Positions 49,101 through 57,067 of a stretch of 64,000 bases of DNA are shown here, one piece after another (positions within the stretch are counted from its first letter, which is position 1; the number at the start of each line of letters is the position of its first letter). The notes under the pieces were generated by a model. It was not told where the DNA came from and searched no databases. It saw nothing but the letters and a program-made list of their open reading frames with translations. The stretch is from an uncultured Acetobacteraceae bacterium. Lineage in GTDB: Bacteria > Pseudomonadota > Alphaproteobacteria > Acetobacterales > Acetobacteraceae. The translations under genes and the position numbers were made by a program. The stretch covers positions 1-64,000 of the forward strand of contig CAIYDT010000216.1 in the NCBI GenBank assembly GCA_903924985.1, given 5' to 3'.

Positions 49101-49285
49101 AATCGGTGTTCGTCTACAAACTGATCGCCGCCGACACGGTGGAGGAACGCATCGTCGCGCTACAGGAACGCAAGGCGGCGCTGGCCAGCATCGCGCTGAG
49201 CGAGGACGGCACGGCGTTGCCGCCAATCGACGAGGACGACATCGACTTCCTGTTCGGTGCCGCGCCGGAGCGGCTGGCGGCCTGA
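46169..49285 (+). CDS. SNF2-family DEAD/DEAH helicase with N-terminal SWIM-like zinc finger
   Basis: SWIM-like [88 protein letters not shown]. Confidence 0.96.
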   Translation: [1038 protein letters not shown]

Positions 49286-49329
49286 TTGCGGCGGATCTCC
49301 CGTGCCATCGGCACTGGATAGTGAGCGGT

Positions 49330-49402
49330 GGCACGCTCTCTCCGTGTCATGGCAGGCCTTCGAGGCTGTAATCCAATCCCGGTTTTAGATTGGCGGCCGG
49401 CG
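49330..49402 (+). repeat. ~73-bp direct repeat, left copy
   Basis: GGCACGCTCTCTC...GAGGCTGTAATCCAATCCCGGTTTTAGATTGGCGGCCGGCG; matches 52707..52779. Confidence 0.8.
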
Positions 49403-49551
49403 GCGGCGACGAGGATGGAGGCGATGCGCATGGCGGGGTTTAGTGCGCGAACGGGGGCGGGGCGAGGCCGAACACCCTGTCTTGGCCACGCAAGAACCGA
49501 GCAATCTGACGTTGTGTGTGGAGAGCAGTTCTGCTATCCTAGGGTGACTGT

Positions 49552-49830
49552 ATGCACTATTATTCTAGTGTGGCATTACATGGCGGGCGTCACGATGCGA
49601 TGAACAGGAAGGGCCGAAAGGCGAATTCTCTGGATTTTTATAAATTAATAGAACCGATTTGGCGATCAATTTTGATGGAAATAGCCATATTTTATGCTGA
49701 TTGTCAAGAAAGCGCGATTAATGAGTTTTTGCGCCTCGGCCAAGTCGCATCTTTAATTTCTGGACGCTGTCGGGGTGCGGGTGTGGCCTCAATCATCGCT
49801 TATTTTTTCTCATTCTCTCCAATGAGTTGA
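49552..49830 (+). CDS. orphan ORF in AT-richer segment (92 aa), may not be coding
   Basis: MHYYSSVALHGGRHDAMNRKGRKANSLDFYKLIEPIWRSILMEIAIFY...; no recognised family. Confidence 0.25.
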   Translation: MHYYSSVALHGGRHDAMNRKGRKANSLDFYKLIEPIWRSILMEIAIFYADCQESAINEFLRLGQVASLISGRCRGAGVASIIAYFFSFSPMS

Positions 49831-50403
49831 TATATAATCGGCAACCCATCATAACCCACCCGTTCTGACCATCCCGTCCAACGCCGGGATACCGGAGGGG
49901 CGTCGACGTGATCCGGCAGAACAAATGAGGCCCGCGGCAATGGGGCGGCTACAGCGGCGTATTTGTCGGCTGTATGTCAGGGGTATGGCCTGATTCGGTA
50001 GACGGTTGTGTGTCAGGAAGGGAGCATTAACAATCGGTTACCAGCATAGGGGGCGGAGTGTACAGACAATCCGCGTAATTCCCGATCCGCATGCTCGATA
50101 ATTGGACATACCATCGGGCCTGATAATCCTTTTTTTTATGAGTTCCGGTCGATATATAATACCATCGGTGCCTATATACAACGTAATTGCGCGGGAAAAA
50201 CCGCGTTTGACATGCAAGTCGGTTCCTGCTCAAATCGGGTAGGATAAATCGTGGTCGAGCGAGTCCTGAATCATCTCAGGCATCGGACTGAGTGTGAAAG
50301 GCCGTGCCAGCGATAAAGGTCGCTGTGGCATCACCCGGGTATCGGAGCAGCAGTTCCGGCCCCCCGCATGGTATATTTGTGCGCACTTCCAGGAGCAGAA
50401 ATC

Positions 50404-52659
50404 ATGACCACACCAATCAACGGTATCTATGTGCTGCAAGGCGTCGTGCCATCCCAGATCGCCGCCGCGGCCGTGGGCGTTAAAGTGGTGGAAATGTACG
50501 ATGACAGTGGTCAACTTTTCAGCGCTGCTCAAGTCGCACAGATGGAAACCGGAAACAGCCTTTTGCTTGGATACTTCAGCATCGGTGAGGCCGAGAACTA
50601 TCGGAGTTATTTCGCTACGCTGCCGCCTTCAATCCTCGGCCCAGTCGATCCCTCATGGCCCGGTGACTTTGAGGTAGCCTATTGGACGGACGCATGGAAA
50701 CAAGTCTGCGTCGACTACATCAACCAAATGATATCGCTCGGCTACCAGGGCGCATATTTTGATGTCGTGTCAGAATATACAACCGCATGGGCAGCGGCGC
50801 ACGCGCCCAATGGCGACGCCGCCGGCGCGATGGTCAGTCTGATCGAGTACCTGTCCAACTACGCGCATTCGATACAACCAAATTTCCAGATCTGGATCAA
50901 TAGCTCAGGTGCCGAAGACCTGCTGTCGAATAGTGGGTTCGTCAACGCCATCAACGGAGCGTTCGAAGAGGAACTGTTCTATAAAGACAATGGGACCCCA
51001 CAGAAGACAGCCGATATCAATTACAATCTCGCCCTGTTGCACAATCTTGTAGCGGCCGGTAAACCGGTCGTTGCGATCGAGTATGTCACGGGCGCGGCGA
51101 CGGTGGCGAATGTCCAGGCGGAGGCCGCGGCTGCCGGAATCGGGTATTATATCGCAAACCCGAACCTCGCCCTTAATGGTGTGGATACGGAAGGATTTAC
51201 CAGTCAGGTCGTCAACCCGCCCCCCAACAACGTCATCGTCATCCCAAATCTGGCGCCGTTGACCGCGGTCATCAGCAACTACAAGGTCACCGCCGCAAGC
51301 ACCGTGCTGACGCTGACCGACGGCACCAACAGCACGAAAATCACGCTGTCCGGTGCGTACTATGGCAGTTTCGCCCTGGCCCCGGACAGCACCGTGGGCA
51401 GCACCGATCTGATCTATACGCCGAACGCCAGCCTCTCCACGTTCACCCTGCCGAACACGCCGGTGACTATCTCGGCCGGACCGGTGAGCAGCGTCGTTAT
51501 CGCGACCGCGGCCTCCCTGCTTGCCGCCGACAGCATCGCCGGTGGCACCGGCACGGGGGTCAGCAACCAGCTCCAACTGACCGGCGGCGGGACGTTTAAT
51601 CTCGCGGCCCTCGCGAAGCTGACCAATATCCAAACCATCACCGCCCAGGAAGGGCAGGGTCCGACAGCACAGACCGTGACGCTGCGTGCCGGGCTGAACG
51701 CGACGGTGAACGTGGCCTCCGATACGGCGGCCGACCCGTCGCCCACTATCACCATCATCGGCGCGGCCAACAGCGCCATCATCAACCTCGGTTCGGGCAA
51801 CGACACCGTAACCCTTGGCAAGGGCGAGACGGTAAACAGCGGCGGCGGCAACAACACCTTTAACGTCGCCGCCACGGCGCTGGCCGGCGTGACGATCCAT
51901 GGCGGATCGTCGGGGACCAATACGCTGACCATCACCGGTGGCGGCACGGGCACGATGGGTGCCGCCATCACCGGCATCAGTGTCGTGCAACTGGCTGCGC
52001 CGACCAAATTCGTGGCCAACACCACGGCTGGGTTGCAGATCCTCGGGAGCAGTACCGGTGGCGATACCATCACCCTGGGTGCACCAACGCAGAGCGTTGT
52101 TGCTGGCGGACCCAATGAGACTGTGAAGGCCAGCGTGGCCAATGCGGGCGCCTTGGTCAGCGGGCTTGGCGCCAACAGCATGCTGGAGATTACCACCGGT
52201 GGTACCATTGCGCTGAACGCCGCGACCGCCGTAACCACCGTGAAGATCGACGCGGCGAGCATGTTGTCGCTGAGCGGAATGTCGTTCATCAGGGCCATTG
52301 GCAGCAGCGGCGGCGACACGATCAAGGCCGGGGCTAAGAACCAGACGCTGACCGGTGGCGGCGGAGCAGACACGTTGATCGGCTTCGCCGGCGGTAACGA
52401 TACCTTCAGCGACACGGCTTCGGGACTCAATGGGGACACCATCACGAACTTCCTGACCAGCGACGTCATCGACATCACCAACCTGGCCTTTATTGGCGGA
52501 ACCACGAAGCTGAGCACGGCCGCGAGCGGGGCCAACACCAAAGTGACCGTCACAGCGGGATCGACCAAGTCCGTCTTTACCATGGCCGGTTCCTGGTCGG
52601 CTTCTGGCTTCACCCTCGCATCCGATGGCGCGGGTGGGACATTGTTGACCCACACCTGA
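50404..52659 (+). CDS. GH114/TM1410-like glycosidase domain fused to a glycine-rich, RTX-like repeat tail
   Basis: LLLGYFSIGEAENYRSYFATLP, LGYQGAYFDVVSEY, INGAFEEELFYKD (TM1410-type motifs); tail GSGNDTVTLGKGETVNSGGGNNTFNV and GGGGADTLIGFAGGNDTFSDTASGLNGDTITNF. Confidence 0.8.
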   Translation: MTTPINGIYVLQGVVPSQIAAAAVGVKVVEMYDDSGQLFSAAQVAQMETGNSLLLGYFSIGEAENYRSYFATLPPSILGPVDPSWPGDFEVAYWTDAWKQVCVDYINQMISLGYQGAYFDVVSEYTTAWAAAHAPNGDAAGAMVSLIEYLSNYAHSIQPNFQIWINSSGAEDLLSNSGFVNAINGAFEEELFYKDNGTPQKTADINYNLALLHNLVAAGKPVVAIEYVTGAATVANVQAEAAAAGIGYYIANPNLALNGVDTEGFTSQVVNPPPNNVIVIPNLAPLTAVISNYKVTAASTVLTLTDGTNSTKITLSGAYYGSFALAPDSTVGSTDLIYTPNASLSTFTLPNTPVTISAGPVSSVVIATAASLLAADSIAGGTGTGVSNQLQLTGGGTFNLAALAKLTNIQTITAQEGQGPTAQTVTLRAGLNATVNVASDTAADPSPTITIIGAANSAIINLGSGNDTVTLGKGETVNSGGGNNTFNVAATALAGVTIHGGSSGTNTLTITGGGTGTMGAAITGISVVQLAAPTKFVANTTAGLQILGSSTGGDTITLGAPTQSVVAGGPNETVKASVANAGALVSGLGANSMLEITTGGTIALNAATAVTTVKIDAASMLSLSGMSFIRAIGSSGGDTIKAGAKNQTLTGGGGADTLIGFAGGNDTFSDTASGLNGDTITNFLTSDVIDITNLAFIGGTTKLSTAASGANTKVTVTAGSTKSVFTMAGSWSASGFTLASDGAGGTLLTHT

Positions 52660-52706
52660 TGGTTAAAATGTTCGCGTAATATCAACCGTACGAACCATCG
52701 ATCGTT

Positions 52707-52779
52707 GGCACGCTCTCTCATCGTCATGGTGGGCAAAGGAGGCTGTGATCCAACCCCGGTTTTGGATTGGCGACCGGCG
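52707..52779 (+). repeat. ~73-bp direct repeat, right copy
   Basis: GGCACGCTCTCTC...GAGGCTGTGATCCAACCCCGGTTTTGGATTGGCGACCGGCG; matches 49330..49402. Confidence 0.8.
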
Positions 52780-52879
52780 TTGGAGCGTGTTTTTCCGCGG
52801 CGCCGGGCTGTCGGTCATTGCCTGACCGGATGTCCTCGCCCTTATTCGCCTGCCATGACAAAAGGGTAGCCGCGGCGTA

Positions 52880-53080
52880 TCAAACATCGTCGGGACTCAA
52901 CGTCATCATCATTTCCGCCGACTGCTTGTGAACCTCTGCTTCCCGCTCCAGGTTTTTCGGGAACCGGCTGCGGCGCGACAGCACCAGCGTTTGCTTGGCC
53001 TTCGCCTCATGCCAATCGCGGGCGGCCTGGATCGCGGCGTCCCAGCCGCGTTGGAACTCGGCGCTTCTTGGTTCGGTCAT
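52880..53080 (-). CDS. small protein of unknown function (66 aa)
   Basis: MTEPRSAEFQRGWDAAIQAARDWHEAKAKQTLVLSRRSRFPKNLEREAEVHKQSAEMMMTLSPDDV. Confidence 0.6.
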   Translation of the reverse strand: MTEPRSAEFQRGWDAAIQAARDWHEAKAKQTLVLSRRSRFPKNLEREAEVHKQSAEMMMTLSPDDV

Positions 53081-53144
53081 TGTGCTCTCCCGTGGTCCGG
53101 CATGGCGCGAGCATAGCGCATTGCAACCGGGTGCAACCCGCGCC

Positions 53145-54962
53145 ATGTCGGTCCGGACGGCAGCCAGGGACACCGATTTGACCGAAACACCGCAACCAAC
53201 GCGCCCGCGCATTGGCTCGCTTCGTTTGATCCCGCCGTATCTCCGAGCCTACCGCTGGCGCGTGGCGGGGGCGTTGGTGGCGCTGGTGATGGCGGTGGTG
53301 CTCATCCTGGACATTGGGCAGGGGCTGCGCGGTTTGGTGGACAAGGGGTTCGCCAGCGGCGACGGCGGCCACCTCAATGCCGCCGCGCTGTCGATGTTCG
53401 GCATCGTCGCCGCCTTCGCTTTCGTCACCTCTACCCGCTTCTACCTTGTGACCTGGCTTGGGGAGCGGGTCGCCGCCGACCTGCGGCGCGATCTGTTCAA
53501 CCGCGTGTTGGGGCTGTCGCAAGCGTATTTCGAGCAGGCGCGGACCGGCGACATCCTGTCCCGCCTGACCGCCGACATCGCGGTGTTGCAGGCGCTGATC
53601 GGGTCGGCGATCTCGCTGGGTGCGCGCAATGTGCTGACCGCGCTGGGTTCGTTTGCGATGCTGATCGTCACCAGCCCCCGGCTCGCGGCCATCGTCGCCA
53701 TTGTGGTACCGGTGGTGATTGGTCCGATGCTGCTGTTCGGTCGCCGGGAAAAGCGGCTGTCGCGCGAGTCGCAGGACCGCATCGCCGATCTCGGCGCCTA
53801 CGCCGAGGAGATCATCAACGGCCTGCGCGCCGTGCAGGCGTTTACCTATGAGGGTCAGGCGCGCCGCCGCTTCGACGCGACGGTGGAGCGCAGCTTCACG
53901 ACCGCGGCGCGGCGGGTGTTAACCCGGACGATGCTGATCCTGACGGTGATCCTGTTCGGTTTCGGCGCCATCACCTTCGCCCTCTGGGTTGGTGGGCGGG
54001 ACGTGGTGACCGGGCGCATGACGGGCGGCGAGCTGTCGGCTTTCGTGCTGTATGCCGTGCTTTTGGCCACATCCGGCGCCTCCCTCAGCGAGGTCTGGGG
54101 CGACGTACAGCGCGCGGCTGGCGCGGCGGAGCGGCTGTTGGACCTGCTGGCGGAGGAGCCGTCGATCCGAGCGCCTGCCTCACCCGCGCGTTTGGCTTTG
54201 CCGGTGCGAGGACGGATCGTATTCGAAAATGTAACGTTCGAATACCCGACGCGTCCCGGCCAACCGGCGTTGGAGTCGCTTTCGTTGACCATCGAACCGG
54301 GGGAGACGGTGGCGCTGGTCGGCCCCTCCGGTGCCGGCAAGACGACCGTTCTGCAACTGCTGCCGCGGTTCTACGACCCGACTTCCGGGACCATTCGGCT
54401 GGACGGGGTGGACATCGCGACGCTGGACCCGGCGGATTTGCGCCGCTGCATCGGGCTGGTGCCGCAGGAGCCGGTCATATTCTCCGCCGACGCGTGGGAG
54501 AACATCCGCTTCGGCCAGCCGGACGCCACCGCCGCCGAGGTGCGCGCCGCCGCCGTGGCCGCCGCCGCCGATGGGTTCCTGGATGCGCTGCCCGAGGGTT
54601 TCGACACTTTCCTGGGCGCCAAGGGCGTCATGCTCTCCGGCGGTCAGCGTCAGCGCATGGCGATCGCCCGTGCCATCCTGCGCGACCCCGCGATCCTGCT
54701 GCTGGACGAGGCAACCAGCGCGCTGGATGCGGAATCCGAGCAAGCGGTGCAGCACGCGCTGGCGGTGCTGTCCAAGGGACGGACCACCCTGGTGGTGGCA
54801 CACCGGCTGGCAACCGTCCGCCGCGCCGACCGGATCGTGGTGCTGGAGGACGGACGCATCGTGGCGATCGGGACGCATGACGCCCTGATCGAGGAAGGCG
54901 GGCTGTATGCTCGGCTGGCGGCCTTGCAGTTCGATGGTGGGAAGGGGCGTTTCCGGTCGTAA
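53145..54962 (+). CDS. ABC exporter, fused TMD-NBD (MsbA-like)
   Basis: DLRRDLFNRVLGLSQAYFEQARTGDILSRLTADI, LVGPSGAGKTTVLQLLPRFYDPTSGTIRLDG, LSGGQRQRMAIARAILRDPAILLLDEATSALD. Confidence 0.95.
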   Translation: MSVRTAARDTDLTETPQPTRPRIGSLRLIPPYLRAYRWRVAGALVALVMAVVLILDIGQGLRGLVDKGFASGDGGHLNAAALSMFGIVAAFAFVTSTRFYLVTWLGERVAADLRRDLFNRVLGLSQAYFEQARTGDILSRLTADIAVLQALIGSAISLGARNVLTALGSFAMLIVTSPRLAAIVAIVVPVVIGPMLLFGRREKRLSRESQDRIADLGAYAEEIINGLRAVQAFTYEGQARRRFDATVERSFTTAARRVLTRTMLILTVILFGFGAITFALWVGGRDVVTGRMTGGELSAFVLYAVLLATSGASLSEVWGDVQRAAGAAERLLDLLAEEPSIRAPASPARLALPVRGRIVFENVTFEYPTRPGQPALESLSLTIEPGETVALVGPSGAGKTTVLQLLPRFYDPTSGTIRLDGVDIATLDPADLRRCIGLVPQEPVIFSADAWENIRFGQPDATAAEVRAAAVAAAADGFLDALPEGFDTFLGAKGVMLSGGQRQRMAIARAILRDPAILLLDEATSALDAESEQAVQHALAVLSKGRTTLVVAHRLATVRRADRIVVLEDGRIVAIGTHDALIEEGGLYARLAALQFDGGKGRFRS

Positions 54963-55012
54963 GGGATCGTCGGGAAATAAACGCTTCGAATTCAAGGCGT
55001 TTGCCTCTCATC

Positions 55013-55035
55013 GTCATGGCAAGCCCGGCCATGAC
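55013..55035. repeat. REP-like intergenic palindrome GTCATGGCAAGCCCGGCCATGAC
   Basis: Inverted repeat of the same family as 4331, 38812 and 62776. Confidence 0.6.
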
Positions 55036-55036
55036 G

Positions 55037-55492
55037 CTATTGCCGCCGCAGAAAACGCCCGAAAGCGGCGAGGGTGGTGTCGGAGACGTGGTGTTCGAGG
55101 CCCTCGGCGTCCTGTTCGGCGGCTTCGCGTGGGACGCCCACGGCCAGCAGCAGATCCACCACCACGCGGTGGCGGGCGCGGACGCGGTCGGCGAGGGTTT
55201 CTCCGGCTTCGGTCAGGAACACGCCGCGGTAGGGCTTGGCCACCGCCAACCCTTCCCGTTTCAGGCGGGCGATGGTCTTGATCGCGGTGGGATGGGACAC
55301 GCCCAGGCGGCGGGCGATGTCGGTGGGGCGTGCCTCGCCGCCGGAGCCGATGAGGTCCGAGATCAGCTCGACATAATCCTCCATCAGCGCGCCGGACTGC
55401 GCGGTGCGCGCCTTGCCGAAGCGGCGGGCCTGGGTGGGTTCGGCCGGAAGCTCTCCCCGTTTGGGTGGGCCGTCCGCTTGGGACTCGGACAT
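55037..55492 (-). CDS. mntR: manganese-binding transcriptional regulator (DtxR family)
   Basis: EDYVELISDLIGSGGEARPTDIARRLGVSHPTAIKTIARLKREGL, DAEGLEHHVSDTTLAAFGRFL; adjacent to mntH. Confidence 0.9.
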   Translation of the reverse strand: MSESQADGPPKRGELPAEPTQARRFGKARTAQSGALMEDYVELISDLIGSGGEARPTDIARRLGVSHPTAIKTIARLKREGLAVAKPYRGVFLTEAGETLADRVRARHRVVVDLLLAVGVPREAAEQDAEGLEHHVSDTTLAAFGRFLRRQ

Positions 55493-55507
55493 GTGTTTTG
55501 GTACCGA

Positions 55508-56821
55508 TCAAACGCCGGTGAGCAGAGTGAGGTCCACGCCGCATGTCTGCAACAGCAAAATCAGGTTCAACGCGAGGACGATAGCGGTTGCCAGCCAGGC
55601 GGTGAGGCGGAGGACGCGGCGCACAGCGAAGGCGCCCATTACGTCGGGCCGGCCGGACAGATACAGCAACGCGATCATCGGCACCGGCAGCACAAGGCTG
55701 AGCACCACCTGGCTGAGCACCAGCGCGTCGGTCGCGTTCACCCCCCAAGCAACCACCGCAAGCGCCGGCAGCATGGTGACGATGCGCCGCACCCAGAGGG
55801 GGATGCGGATATGGACGAAGTCCTGCATGATGGTCTGACCGGCGATGGTGCCGACCACCGAACTGGCGATGCCGGAGGCCAGCAAGGACGCCATGAAAGC
55901 GCCGGCGGCGGCGACCCCCATCAGCGGCAGCAAAGTGCGGTAGGCCGTCTCGATCTCTCCCACGCCGGAGTGGTCCTGGTGGAACATCGCGGCGGCCATC
56001 GCCACCATGGCCATGTTGACCAAACCGGCGACGGTCAGGGCGAACAGCACCTCCCGGTTCGAAAAACGTAGCACCTTGCGGCGTTCGGCGTCGGTGTGGG
56101 CCGGCATGCGGTTGGGCATCAGAGCCGAGTGCAGATAGATCGCGTGCGGCATCACCGTGGCGCCGACGATGCCCACGGCCAGGGTGACGCTGTCGGCGCC
56201 GGCCAGTCGCGGCACCACGGAATGGTAGGCGAAGGCCCCCCAATCGGGCGGGGCGATGACCATCTCGATCAGGTAACCCAGGCCGATGACGCTGACGAAG
56301 CCGGCGATCATGACCTCCAGGGGCCGGAAGCCACGGGTTTGCAGGTTCAGCAGGCCCCAGGTGATGCCGAAGGCCAGCAGCAGCGCCGGCAGCATGGGCA
56401 TGCCGGTGAGCAGGCTCAGGCCGATCGCCGCGCCCACCAGTTCCGCGAGGTCGGTGGCCATCGCCGCGGCCTCGCTGGCCACCCACATCGCCAGGACGAC
56501 CGGGCGGGGGACATGGGTGCGGCACAGGCTGGCGAGGCTGCGGCCGGTGACGATGCCGATGCGCGCGGACAGCGCCTGGAACAGCATGGCGATCAGGTTG
56601 GCGATCACTACCACCCACAGCAGCAGATAACCGTGGCGGGCGCCGGCCTGGATGTTGGTCGCGAAATTGCCGGGGTCCATGTAGGCGATGGAGGCGATGA
56701 TCGCCGGTCCCGCGAAGGGCAGAAACGCCCGTATGCCACGGCGCCGGCCGGCCATCGCCTCCTGCCCCGCGAGCAGGGTGCGGTCGGACATGGTCGCGCG
56801 CTGGGCGATCGCCTGGCTCAT
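55508..56821 (-). CDS. mntH: Nramp-family Mn2+ transporter
   Basis: FAGPAIIASIAYMDPGNFATNIQAGARHGYLLLWVV, VASEAAAMATDLAELVGAAIGL, GATVMPHAIYLHSAL. Confidence 0.95.
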   Translation of the reverse strand: MSQAIAQRATMSDRTLLAGQEAMAGRRRGIRAFLPFAGPAIIASIAYMDPGNFATNIQAGARHGYLLLWVVVIANLIAMLFQALSARIGIVTGRSLASLCRTHVPRPVVLAMWVASEAAAMATDLAELVGAAIGLSLLTGMPMLPALLLAFGITWGLLNLQTRGFRPLEVMIAGFVSVIGLGYLIEMVIAPPDWGAFAYHSVVPRLAGADSVTLAVGIVGATVMPHAIYLHSALMPNRMPAHTDAERRKVLRFSNREVLFALTVAGLVNMAMVAMAAAMFHQDHSGVGEIETAYRTLLPLMGVAAAGAFMASLLASGIASSVVGTIAGQTIMQDFVHIRIPLWVRRIVTMLPALAVVAWGVNATDALVLSQVVLSLVLPVPMIALLYLSGRPDVMGAFAVRRVLRLTAWLATAIVLALNLILLLQTCGVDLTLLTGV

Positions 56822-56845
56822 GCGGGGTTCCGAAGGGGGTGTGGC

Positions 56846-56868
56846 GTATGGCAGAATTTATGCCATAC
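56846..56868. promoter_or_regulatory. palindrome GTATGGCA-N7-TGCCATAC upstream of mntH (candidate MntR operator)
   Basis: Perfect 8-nt arms, 25 bp upstream of the start codon. Confidence 0.6.
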
Positions 56869-56877
56869 AGCACAGGG

Positions 56878-56893
56878 TGTAGCATAGGCTACA
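56878..56893. promoter_or_regulatory. palindrome TGTAGC-N4-GCTACA upstream of mntH (second candidate operator or promoter element)
   Basis: Perfect 6-nt arms. Confidence 0.5.
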
Positions 56894-57067
56894 TTTTCCA
56901 ACCAAGGGTTCGTTTGCCCGCCTTCCGTGTCATCGACGGGGTCGTCCCCATAAGCGCTACCTTTTGACGTTCGAATGGGGGCGTTGAGGTCGATGTTGGA
57001 CGGCGTGGTGGTAACCAACGTAGCACATGGCGGGCGGCGGCGTTGGAGCAAGGCCGAGATGCTGCGT

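Noticed and set aside
50905-52653. Minus-strand ORFs (582 and 440 aa) opposite the GH114 fusion
   Set aside because: Repetitive complement of the glycine-rich repeat region; no family hallmarks.
46169-53080. SNF2 helicase and neighbours as an antiphage defence island
   Set aside because: No methyltransferase, nuclease, TIR or phage-linked gene nearby; stand-alone SNF2 proteins are common.
50404-54962. GH114-RTX gene plus ABC exporter as a dedicated type I secretion pair
   Set aside because: The exporter at 53145 looks MsbA-like, no membrane-fusion protein is adjacent, and the right-hand repeat and a 66-aa gene intervene.
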